Positions 27,070-38,699 of a DNA stretch of 64,000 nucleotides are shown one piece after another (the stretch's first letter is position 1; every line of letters begins with the position of its first letter). Under the pieces are notes generated by a model, which saw only the letters and a program-made list of their open reading frames with translations, ran no database searches and was not told the origin of the DNA. The DNA lies in NCBI GenBank assembly GCA_019722365.1, contig JADFUC010002381.1, positions 201,001 through 265,000 on the forward strand, in the 5' to 3' direction. This DNA is from Lithospermum erythrorhizon. Its lineage: Eukaryota; Streptophyta; Magnoliopsida; Boraginales; Boraginaceae. Made by a program: the position numbers and the translations under genes.

Positions 27070-30000
27070 AAACTTTGGAGGTTGAAAATGAAGTTGAGTC
27101 CTTCACATTGTGTAAATTGGACCAAAATGCGTGCATTTTTCAACTGCAATTAAGGTGAATTAATGGGGTAATGGCTGAGTTCATGATGGGTTTGTTAAAG
27201 ATCGAAGAAATTGTGAAAGATAGGTAATATATAGTGAAAGATCAAAGCTTTGGGGCTAATTGGGTGGGACTTTATTTTTAATTATCACAATTGACAAACT
27301 TATTAATCTTAATTAACATTGATTTAAAATCAAAATTGTCATGTTAATAGTAGTAAATTGGATTGTCAATGTAGGCTAAAACGAGTTAATTGGCTATTAA
27401 TGACATGTAAATTTGAATGCCTACGTATTCATATAGCGACGGTAGGCCTATGTCTGTCATGGACATGAATTTAAGGTATCATTTATGGTTGCATACAAGA
27501 GTTTCAAATTAGCAAGCTTTTTGTTATAAGAAAAATGTCTCACGAATTGCTATTCCAATTTCAACTACTTTTTGTTGCAATTTGATCCCTTTCACCATAC
27601 TCTTATCATAATGCTTGAACCAAGCTTTAAAAATTAATATTAAGTAGATAAATATGATTAGTTCCAAAATTCTCTACTACACCGATATGATGAGCGAATA
27701 ACTCCAATATAAAATAATTAGGAGTACATACAAACTTTTTATGTGATACGGAGTATTTACTAATCTAAAAGTAAAAGTATGTCTTAATAAGTAGCCAAAA
27801 GAAAAAGGTTTGATCAACTGAAAAGCAAGACCAAATGAAGCAAGAATCTAGCTTAAGATTTGACTCATGAGATTCTTAGAACTTGAAAAGGGGAAAAGTA
27901 ATTATAATAGCAGTGTCATTAATGTTGTTGCCTGTATTTCTAATTACTGTAGTAGGTGCTCAATGAGATTTACTAATACTAATATAATCGTATGCATTAT
28001 TTTCCTAAACTATGATAATTTACTGCTCCAAATTAAACTTGTGACAGAAAATTTGATATCATATTTTGAGTAGATAGAAACTTACCTTTGGAAACATGTC
28101 ATCGATCTTGGTGGCACCAAGGGGTAAATACCGTTGTTACGATACTCGTAAAAGATCATCAAAATGAAAAATATTCAAATTTATTTGATAAAGATTGATA
28201 TACTGCTCGCTTAGTTTTATAGTAACCTCTATCTACATATACATACATGGATACATAAGTGCATCTTATTATTCAAGATAAATCATGGCTTTGCCGCATA
28301 ATAATAAACATATGACAGGACATTTATTAACATTGTTGTTGTTGTTGCATTGCTCTATTTAACTACCTAGCATCTCTTTGTGTATTCCGCGCATCCAATT
28401 TGTCTACACTCGTATTTATGTCCTTTGTCTTTAATCCATACATCCACGCCTTTACTCTATTGTATTGCTTTTCTATATGTTCCACCACTTCATACATGGT
28501 ACCATCATAATAATGTCTTCAAGAAGAAGAAGAAAAGTTCGAATTTAAAGTATGGTGCTGGCATATAGCAATAATAATGAACCAAATACCAAAAAGATAT
28601 TATCAATAAGTAAAGAACGGATTTTATTTTATATTTTGTGTGAACTCTATATTCGTTACTATTATAGCCATTTTTTCTTGAAAAGCAGTTATCGCGTCTT
28701 GCTTATGAAATCTGAGCCAGGATGAATAAAACAGGTATCAAACTTTAAACTAAAACTTGGCATTTATTATCTCTTTTCAATCTAAATAAACAATTTAGTT
28801 GTTTAGAAATTGGTGACTTCCCAACTTGTTCTTAGTCTTTTTCTGTGAACTATGTTTCAATGCGTCGTCCCTTTCTTCACTAACAAAGACGCTTGTTGGA
28901 GATATTATGTCGTCACAACTCACAACTATTATACTTGTATGATTGGTTTCAAAAGTATAGATTCTTGACAGGTAATCAACAACCCCACTCCCAAAGTGAC
29001 CATAAATTGAAGTATGATGTTTGCTTCTGCTTGCATCTTGCTCTTATTATAACCCAAATGAGGAACATGTGATTGGTCACTGTAGAGATACATACCAACT
29101 GAATTTGATTCATCAAACCAAATGGGTTAGTAGGATGGTTGGTAGGGTCGAGAATCAAGATACGGCCTTGATGAGGCATGACAAATAATGATGGAAATTT
29201 CATCGAGTTGGGTAAAGCCAACTAACAGACCATCAGGAAGAGGAGGTTTCCAACAGAATTCACGTCATAAACATCAGAGAGATCGGATAATCTGTAATAT
29301 TATTAAGTCATTATGAAAAAGTACATGACATATTAAGAACGCAAGCAATAGCATAGGTTATCAACAAAAGATAAATGATTTGATAAAAGCCATATTATTC
29401 GTATTCAGTTTCCACATCATATTAAAATAATAATGTTAATTTTATTCTTCATCAGCTCTAGTTGAAAGGCAAAAGTAAAATTGAAAATAGGCAGATCGCA
29501 TTACTCCTCGGGTGTGATAGCTATTAACAGTACATAGAAAAGAATTGTGTATATATTAGAAATAAAAAAAAAGATAAGGAGCAGCAACAAACGAACACAA
29601 AAGCATAGAAGATGGACATGATAAGAAGTAAAGATATATTCATGGCGTGCAGAAAGCATTGTCTACCTTTTGCCAAGCCCATACTTTCTAATCAATCCAT
29701 GAGAGTTTCCACATACTCGGCTGCGTTAAATCACAATAACGCATTAATACATTATGCATATATGTCATCCTGGACATGAGATTAACTAGAAGCTTTTCGT
29801 TCAACCAATTTTAAAGCAAATAATTGACTTAGGTACTTAATAAAACGTTAGTTATTATTGAATTAAAGTATGGATTACCAGGTACGAGAGGCAGGGCCGT
29901 AAGTCTTGGGATGAGAGTTCCAGATGTTTGGTATCCCCATTTCTGCTAAATGCATCAACGTGTCCAGATAGCTTTTATATTCCAAACTAACCCTAATTCT

Positions 30001-30100
30001 CGCTCTGGACTTGGCCCTATTCACCCTTGCCCCAAACTTTCTCATTTCTCCAGCCCATTCGAGATCCATCGGCTAATTGTCCGCTTATTTCGGGGACAAC
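27070..30100. other. Gene-poor intergenic DNA
   Basis: No supportable gene. The first few hundred bases are the promoter side of the QWRF gene. The frame at 28976-29221 (minus) and its neighbours did not match any family I know. Words such as ACGGAGTATTTAC point to degraded MITEs. Confidence 0.4.
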
Positions 30101-30479
30101 TAATACTTTTTATCCGTCTAAACCAGATGATAATCAAACTGGCTTGTTATCGCCTGTAAGCGATAAAATGAAGCGAGGATGAAATTATTTTTACTGGCGA
30201 ATTTTACGGTTCTTTGTATAAAAGCAAGCGAATTTTGCTGTTCTTTGTGGGAAAAGCAAGCGGGTGCAAGCTGGCACATGCAGCAAGCAGATTATTTTAT
30301 GCTTAAAGCAACAGAAGTCCAGTCGTTTATTCTTATGAAGCATTTGATTTATTAAACATTTATTATGAAAGGCCGACGAAAAATTCTTTATTTTAAGCTA
30401 CAAGCATGCTTGTCAAATTGGTAGTTTGTCGTGGTAAAGTGGTAGGCCAAAATGGCCCGAAGTGAATCGTAAGTTGAAT

Positions 30480-31640
30480 AATTATCGTATTTAAGCGATT
30501 AAAAATAATGAAGTGAATGTTAATTGAATAATGATATATTGCTTGATTAACATATTTGAAAATATCTTCAAATTTAAATATTATTAATTATTAATTATTA
30601 AATTATTAAACATTAATTATCGACATTAAACTAATTATGAAATTAAAGTAATGCGTTCAAAATTAGTAACAATAAATAATTATCGGCATTCGAAATTATA
30701 AAATCGAGTATGAAAATTAAAAATTATTAACAAATTATAATTAATATTACACAATTCATAATTAGCGAAGGTAGTCATGATATAAGTATGATGAAATTAA
30801 AGTTATAAATAAGAATCTTCGAACTTTGTTGGTATATAAGCGTAGAAGAGAATTGACTCTTTGGTATCTGAAGCGTGTAATTTGGTCGACTGAATTTTAA
30901 AAGCGATCGTTGGAAAAATCGTCGATGTATTGTCTAAAATTCTGGAAATATCTAAATTCTTCAAATTCTGTATTTCGTATTTTAGTTTTATTAGTATTTT
31001 ATAAACTAGTAATGTTACCATAACATCATACTAAATCTAATTCATGTATAATATTAAATGTTTATCATACTTTAAAATTTTATCGTATTTCGCTAATTTC
31101 ATCATAAATTTTATCATAATCTCGTATTTCAGTGTTTAGTATAATTTCATAATATTTCATAATTTATTGTTTATAACCTAAAGATTTCTTAATAATTCAT
31201 AATTTCATAATTTCATATTTCTTAAATCTAAATTTCTTAATTTATATTTTAATAATTTAAGTAATATTTCATGATTTTATAATTTCATTTCATATTTCAT
31301 AATAATTTCATAATTTAAATAATATTTCATAATTTTATTGTTTTAATCGTAATTTACAATCCATAATCTAATTTGTTGTTTAATCATATTTTATAGTTGT
31401 TGATATGTCATTATTTCTGATTTCTCGTAATCACAAAATTAACCATATTTATTTTATAATATTAACATATTTTATAAGTAACCTAAAATTTTATCATATT
31501 TCATAAATTTCATCATAATTTTATCATAATCTCGTATTCGTTGTTTAATCATAATTTCGGCATATTTCGTAATTTTATCATAATTTGACCATATCTATTA
31601 TATTTGCAAAATTCTGATGTGATAATTTCTCATCATAAAT
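30480..31640. repeat. AT-rich array of CATAATTT-type words
   Basis: Very AT-rich sequence in which short words recur irregularly, mainly TTTCATAATTT, ATTATTAATTATT and TTTATCATAAT. This is a degenerate simple repeat with no coding capacity. Such DNA is often a matrix-attachment-like region or decayed transposon, but the sequence alone does not decide. Confidence 0.6.
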
Positions 31641-31899
31641 TTCATAAATTGATCTTATTAAATACTGTGATTCGTTACATTTTTCTCTCGATTTAATACC
31701 ACCACCGATTCATTCTGTTCACGTTTTAATAAATCGCGACTTTGTTATCTTGTAATCGTATTCGACTTGATGCGTAACGAGCAAAAATAGGTTGTCGTCT
31801 CTTTGACAAATCTCTTGAATTGACTTTGTTTCTTTGAATTGGCATCTTTATTAGGTTGTTTGTTTGGACGTAAGCGAAGTCGTCAGTCAGCTCTATTAT

Positions 31900-32270
31900 T
31901 ATCATTTTATGTAATTAATTATTCAATCTTACATTAATTAATTATTTAATTCATTTCTTATGTAATTAAATATTTAATTGGCTTAATATAATCATCATTC
32001 TTATAAATTAATTATTTAATATTTCTTATATATATTATTTAATTCATTCTTGTAAATTAAATATTTAATTGCCTTATATGGTAATTCGTTATAAATTCAA
32101 TTCTTTAATATTTATATAGTACTTTATACAATTTAAATATTTAATTATCTTATGTTATTGATTTATTTTATTCATTTTATGTAATTAATTATTTAATATT
32201 TATGTAATTAATTATTTAATAATTATTAATTATTTCGTATTTCTTGTCGCAGTAATTATTTAATTAATTC
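31900..32270. repeat. Degenerate TTAATTATTTAAT tandem array
   Basis: At least eight imperfect repeats of a unit close to TATGTAATTAATTATTTAAT, spaced about 20-60 bases apart, for example near 31915, 31950, 32015, 32180 and 32200. The unit is nearly palindromic (AATTAATT). No gene is present. Confidence 0.6.
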
Positions 32271-34793
32271 TTTGTGTTCGTAAACAAACAAGTTAATATC
32301 GTACTTATTATCCCAACAAACACAAAATAGAATTTCTTTGTGTGTAATAAGCGTGTAATGAACCATTTGTGTATAATAATGACTTAATCGAATTGGTAGT
32401 ATATTTATAAGCAATTGGTAGTTTGTTATAATGAAAAAATTGGTTGTTCTACAAGCGAAGCGTAGGCGTATTGACATTGCTTAATGACATATTCAGCTTG
32501 TTATACAACCAGCGTAGAGAATAATTGACATTCCAAAGAGGTAAAATAATTAGATTTCGCGTTAGCGTGTTCTTTGTTTTGGTGTGTGTATATTTTGGAT
32601 CAGGCGAAAGGCTACAGGGTTAATGATTGATATCCTTTTCTTTACTCATGAGTCATAGCGTGACCTACTCGCTTTTACTCTTTATGCAGAACAGGCAGGA
32701 TGAAATAAAGATTATTAAAGCGAGGGGTCATTTCGCGTGAATGATGATGGGTGTCAGGTAACATCGTATGGAGTCGGGATCAAAATTTGATTTGAGGCAA
32801 AACTTTTTTGGCCTTTGAGAATGTAGGCGCAGTAGAATAAAATAAAGCGCCGTTATTCCTTATTGCTTATTCTTAACATGATTCTTTGGTTAGTTAACTA
32901 ATTTTTCACTCTCGCTTTTTAAATCGTTTTTGTGTATTCATGAAACTAAAAAGTATATCACTATTTTATTTTTGAAATCATAAATAGAGGCCCAGGTTTG
33001 TGTCGTTAAAAACATTTTTACATTTAATTCTAAATTGTATTAAAATATTATGAATTTTTTGAAGTTAAAAAAAAATATTTTATGAAAGGATAAAATAAAG
33101 TGATATGGAAGAGAAAGTAATTTGGCCTTTTCAAATAACGTACATTGGAATTCTTTAAAATGAGGTATTAGGCCCCAATAATTCATTATAAAATTATTAT
33201 TTGATATGACTGCTAATGAATGCTATTAGACTAGCCTTGGAATTTGATACTGGTATATACTTGCCTTTTAATATGAGTTTTTGGGTTGGTTAATTGTTTC
33301 ATCATTCTAAATTTCTATGTAATAATTGAATGCATATATGTGATGTTGCTTGAATTATGAGTCCGATAATAATATATAAGATGATAATTATGTCAGCATT
33401 ATCATCTCTGTTCGTAACATAAAATTATTTTTTATCTATTAAATCAGAGTCGAACGCCCATTAGATTTATTAATAGGCATTCCAACGGGGATTGTTCGTC
33501 CTACAACCAAATCCAAATAGGTATGCCACACAACTATTGATACTTAATTTGTATTAAAATGACAATTTAATTCTGATCATTCAAATTTAAATTTATTTTA
33601 AATAGTAACAAAGATTCGATATTTGAATAAGTACTTGGAAGATTTTAGCCCTTCAGCTTTTTGAAAAATATATCGCAATTAACGTAAAGGCCAACGGATA
33701 TTTTAAAATATATTCTGGCTTCGTAGTCGTTTAAATAACGAATAATTAATTGGGTGATAGTTAATCTGATAATAAATTTTATTCATTAGTAAAAATAAAG
33801 CATCGTTTTCGGCCGCTTCTGGCGCCATAAATTTCTTGCAACTTCGCCCATTCGAAGAGGGCGCGTAAGTTTCGGATGATGATAGTGCTCGTTCTGGTAT
33901 GAAAAGGAACACAAATTTGAATAATAAGTGGGGAAGGCAACAACCTCATAATGTTTATTAACCATAGTAAATTAGTAATAATGGTATTAGTAATTACTGT
34001 ACTAGAGTGGTTGTTTAAGGTGTGCAGAAATATTGGAGTGCAGGTTGTACTTTGGGGATCAATGTCGGTTTTGGCATTCTTGGTCCACTGGGGATAGTTT
34101 CTCAATGTTATCAGCTCGAGGGTCACACAAGGAGATGGGGTGTGGGTAGGGGATACGAGATGATAATGATGGTGTATTATAGGGAAAGAAGTGGTGTTGA
34201 GTGGAGGGGTGAGGAATGGGATGGGATGTAAGGTTGAAAATGATGTTTTTATTTTATTTAATTTAATTAATTAATGTATTAAATATTGATATAATTAAGT
34301 GTTTGTTATATAAAAATGATCGTAAAAGTGTAATATATTAAAATATCTATTTAATCGCTATATTCTGTTATAATGAAGGTTAGGTGTCGAAATCGTTTCA
34401 AAATTCACTGTCAATACCGTGTGATTATTTGAAGGTTAAACATATTTAGTAGTGAAAATAGTTCGAGGTAATGAAATGAAATTCACCAAAAATATAGATG
34501 CGTGAAAATTAAATATGAGTAAAACATAACAATTTGGTATTGTAGTGTAAATGTAGATAATTATTTTTTTGAATGAAAATTTAATATAAAAGGTAGTATT
34601 CTAATTTGATTAAAGTTTAAGTAGGCTGAGAGGATAATAAAAGAATGTGGTAATTTTGAAATTGATAACTTGTATCTACTTTGACAAAATGAATCGGTGT
34701 TCGACAACAAAAATACATGCGTAAAAATAGGATCATGATATTTACAGTGTAGAATTGACTTAAAATCTTTGATCTCATTCTCTCAGCACTGTG
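32271..34793. other. Intergenic DNA before transporter
   Basis: No gene was recognised. A less AT-rich island at 33800-34240 reads TGGCGCCAGAAGCGGCC on the minus strand, reminiscent of a retrotransposon primer-binding site, but no LTR or polyprotein motif was found nearby. The plus frame at 34022-34231 is Gly/Trp-rich and unlike any known protein. Confidence 0.35.
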
Positions 34794-36624
34794 ATGGGAA
34801 GGAGGAGGGAGGCAAATGCTGTAAGGAAAATCAGAGCTACGACTCTATGCCTCTATAGCTTTTGATTTTCTATGAAGTTTCAGGTGGTCCTTTTGGAGTT
34901 GAAGATTCAGTCAGGGCTGGAGGAGGCCTTGTTCTTTACTTAAGTTCTGGTTTTATTTTGATTCTGGGCATCCCTGAAGCTTTAGTCACTGCTGAACTTG
35001 CCTAGCTACAAAATGAGATCTATATTTTTGGATTTCATCAGCTTTTGGCCCTTTTTGGGGATTCCAGGAAGGCTTCTGGAAATGGTTTAGCGGGGTTATG
35101 GACAACGCTCTTTATCCAGTATTGTTTCTTGATTACTTAAAGCATTCCATTCCTATATTCAATAACATGATTGCTAGAATTCCTGCTTTGTTGGGTATCA
35201 CTGTTTCTTTGACGTATATGAATTACAGAGGTCTGCATATTGTTGGGTTCTCAGCTGTTTTGCTGGCTTGTTTTTCTCTTTTCCCTTTCGTTGTCATGGG
35301 TGTTCTTTCCATTCCAAGGATTAGGCCTAGGCAGTGGTTTGTTGTGGATCTCAAGAAGGTTAACTGGAGGGGTTACTTTAATAGTATGTTCTGGAACTTG
35401 AACTACTGGGACAAGGCAAGTACATTAGCCGGGGAAATCGAAGATGTGAGTAGAACATTTCCTAAAGCTTTGCTCGGGGCAGTAGTGGTAGTAGTTTCGT
35501 CATATTTGATTCCACTTCTAGCTGGTACTGGAGCTCTCCAGTCTGATTCCAGTGAATGGAGTGATGGGTATTTTGCAGAAATTGGAATGATGATTGGTGG
35601 TTTATGGTTGAAGTGGTGGATCCAAGCTGGTGCTGCAATGTCTAACCTTGGCTTGTTTGAAGCTGAAATGAGTGCTGATGCTTTCCAACTCCTTGGAATG
35701 AGTGAACTGGGAATGCTACCTTCAATATTTGCTTCAAGGTTCGTCCAAATTGCTAGCTCATCCATTTGTATATCTAAATACGTTGAACTATATATAATCC
35801 AGGATCTAGCATATCATTCCGTTCAGTGAAATTTAAGTATATTACTTTTAAATATATTGAAATTTAAGTAGATTTACTTTTAGGTACTAAAATGAATGTC
35901 ATTTTTCTTTAGAAGCCTGGGACTGTCATGTCTGCTGTCTACCTTATTGGTTCAATTTATCATATACTAAACTAGTTTAGAGCTAATTATATAAAGGGAG
36001 AGATTTTGTATAATGTTACAATGCTCTTACTTCGACTATTTGTATTTTCCGTGTTTTAACATCACATAGCATCTCCTCTACATATATTGCAGGTCTAAGT
36101 ATGGAACTCCAACTTTTAGCATTTTGTGTTCAGCAAGCGGGGTAATTTTCCTGTCATGGATGACATTCCAGGAAATCTTAGAATTTCTAAACTTCCTGTA
36201 TGCTTTAGGAATGCTCCTTGAGTTTGCAGCCTTCATAGAATTGAGAATAAAGAAGCCTGAACTTCGGAGACCTTACCGTGTCCCCCTGCAAACTTTTGGT
36301 GCAGTAATGCTTTGCCTGCCTCCTTCTTTCTTGCTCATTCTTGTCATGTGTTTAGCATCTTTCAGGACATATATAGTTAGTTCAATAGTCATTATTTTAG
36401 GAATTCTCTTGTATTATGCTTTAGAACTTACAAAGAACAAATTGTGGATACCAATCACTGTGAAAGAATCTTCTCCTTCTGATAATGATATTGAAGGCTC
36501 TGCAGATATGCTACACTGCGATCCACTAGTCAGTGATGAAGCTTCGGTTGGCCTTCTATTGAACCCATCTTCATCTTCCGCAGCAGAAGAGATGCCTGCT
36601 GGGGCATCAGGAGGAAACTCCTGA
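34794..36624 (+). pseudogene. PUT/LAT polyamine transporter, broken 5' part
   Basis: The homologous region starts about 34794 and continues through two clean exons, to 35738 and 36093-36624 (phase-2 intron). The clean part reads DNALYPVLFLDYLKHSIP, FWNLNYWDKASTLAGEIED, SKYGTPTFSILCSASGVIFL, ILEFLNFLYALGMLLEFAAF and ELRRPYRVPLQTFGAVMLCL, diagnostic of plant polyamine-uptake/L-type amino acid transporters (APC superfamily, about 12 membrane spans; RMV1/PUT group). Upstream, the start (34794), the [11 protein letters not shown] block (34880) and the SAFGPFWGFQEGFWKW block (before 35098) lie in three different frames, with stops at the SF-stop-FSMK and ELA-stop positions. Each change equals a loss of one base modulo three. 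From the ATG at 35098 only a shortened protein lacking the first spans could be made. Confidence 0.82.
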
Positions 36625-37182
36625 AATTTTGTTTCATATGAAGTATTTGACACTATATCAAGCTTTTTATTCTTGGTAGAAAGATTATTGAAAAATATTT
36701 GTTTCATTTCATATGTTGTAATATTACTGCATCCTGTTTCCATAAAGGAAATTTATAGCAATATATAATGTGTTGTGGCAATAAGATCATAATTTAATTA
36801 ACCCCATTGCAATTGTATACAGTCTTACATTGGAAGAAGATAGAATGAAAAAACTATAGTGAATAATTAACAAGAACAAACACTAATCAAACTACGAAAT
36901 ATAACAAGTACAAACACTAATCAAACTGCTCTTTCCAGTCAGTTCTGTGGAGGACCATCAAACAGCTCCTTTTCAACCAGTTCTTTGGAGGAACATCAAA
37001 CACTAAATAACACATGTTGTTTATCGTCCTCGGATGGTCTTGAGATCGAAGATAGATACACCTTTAGGCACAGAGAAATATCTACTTCAAATCAACTGAT
37101 GTGGTCATTAGCAGATGTATCCTCAAATTAATGTTGAGAAGGTCAGTGATTGGTCCAATCACTAGTAAGTATTTCATCCATC
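36625..37182. other. Intergenic between convergent genes
   Basis: 3' flanks of the transporter (plus) and Mpv17 gene (minus). A short near-duplicated pair occurs at about 36885-36925 (AACAAGTACAAACACTAATC-like) and 36935-37005 (GTCCTTTTCAACCAGTTCT-like against CTCTTTCCAGTCAGTTCT). No gene. Confidence 0.4.
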
Positions 37183-38699
37183 TTAATCAGCTTTCTCCAA
37201 GCTTGCCATGTATGTCATATATACATTCCAAATATAAGAAAATGAGTTGCTCACAAGAGGCTGCCACAGAAAAACAATGTAGGCTGTCAGTTTATCGGCA
37301 CAAAAAAGTACTAGTAAAATTTAGCCATCCCCATCTAGTTCTACATTCACCCAGCTATCTTAAAGAATATACTAGGAACCTAGAGGGAGAAAGGTCTTCA
37401 TGGTCCACAAAAAAGTTTAGCAGCTTATATTTTAAAAGGTCTCAGACATACCTGCAAATGAACCGGGACAAACTTAAAAGTAATAAAATCACAAAGAGGC
37501 CAGTACATGACTCCATTAATCATAGTAGGCTTCAAGTCTCGTTTCAGTCGGGCAATGATCGCGTCACCTCTTTCGCCTAAGAGTAATAGTCACAGTGCAA
37601 AAATCAGTAATATGTACACCCTTAAATCAGTAATACGCACAATGTAGACTAACAGTAATATTCATCAGATGCACCAAATCTAATACACATATGACATACC
37701 ACATAAATCTGATAGTATACGCATTCAGAAATTTGTTCAAATCTTATTGCTCCAGGCCAAACCCATCCCCAAAAAAAAAACGTATCTTAAAGATATAAAT
37801 AGTTCCAATAAAATCTTACACATTCTTACGATCACCCTTTTTGGATTGGAGTATTTAAGTCACATGGAAAAGAATTTTAGCCATGCATAGTAGCTGAACA
37901 TAATATGAAAAGCTTATTCTGCCAGCATCTGCGACAGCTGTTTTGAGGTAGTGATGCAACTAAGTGTATAATATGATAAGGCCATGATGAAGAATAAAAC
38001 AAATCAAACATTATAATACCCTGTAGTGCAGCGTTCCCAGAGAAAAATACAACAGTCATGAAAGGGCCATATATTGTCTGAGCCAAAGCCATCTTCTTCA
38101 ATGTTGAGACAAGATCACGCTTTGGAAGGATTTTGGAAACAAAATTGAACCAGTAATGTAGAGTAGGTCCTAAAAGTAGCAACCCGTATCCAGCCATGCG
38201 TGATGTTCGAAGGAGATCATAAGACTCCCCAGATGACTTGGCCATTGTCTGATGACAAAATCAAGAGAATTTCAAATGCATAACACCAGATGTATACAAC
38301 ATTCTCGTGGTTTTATTCCAATACAAAAAATACAACCATCAAGATTACTTAAAACTATACACGGACTACAAAAGATGAATTCCAAACATGCCAAGACGAC
38401 ATTTTAAAGTGACAATCTTTTTGTTCGTGTTCACTATTTTACATTAAGAAAAGCATTTAAGCATAACATTATTTTCCACATTAATTATACACGAAGTCAA
38501 ATCGGCAGCAGTGTAAATAAAAGCAGAAGTGAGACTCTTGGTGAGAACGGGTCGGGTCTTAACCAAACCCAAATACCAAGTGACAACCCCAATATTCCTG
38601 GAAGGCAGCTCTGTTTCCCTTGCTTTCCCATAGCTGCATTGTTGCCCAAACGCTTCCGGATCATATTACTGTGCTTCTCATGCTGTACCGGGAGGCCAT
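37183..38699 (-). pseudogene. Mpv17/PMP22 family gene, exon 1 damaged
   Basis: Exons 2-4 are clean: 38248-38020, 37576-37452 and 37260-37183, reading ESYDLLRTSRMAGYGLLLLG, PTLHYWFNFVSKILPKRDLV, TMINGVMYWPLCDFITFKFV and PLVSNSFSYIWNVYMTYMAS. These are diagnostic of the Mpv17/PMP22 family of small four-span proteins of peroxisomal, mitochondrial or plastid inner membranes. Exon 1 (about 38699-38492) encodes TWYLGLVKTRPVLTKSLTSA and FIYTAADLTS, but the in-frame path has no ATG: the only nearby start (MASRYSMRSTV, 38699) is in another frame and stops. The expected donor after LTSQ is also missing; sequence goes TTCG then TGTATAATT, as if CAGG were lost. A protein could start only at the internal MAKSSGESYD, without the first span. 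Confidence 0.8.

Noticed and set aside
28976..29221. Minus-strand frame MALPNSMKF...
   Set aside because: I could not match it to any family in any frame, and no splice partners are visible.
30480..32270. CRISPR-like or satellite array
   Set aside because: Units are irregular in length and spacing with no constant repeat and unique spacers; it is degenerate AT-rich repeat DNA in a plant nuclear context.
37101..37580. Plus-strand 159-codon frame
   Set aside because: It is the antisense shadow of Mpv17 exons 3 and 4 and their intron.
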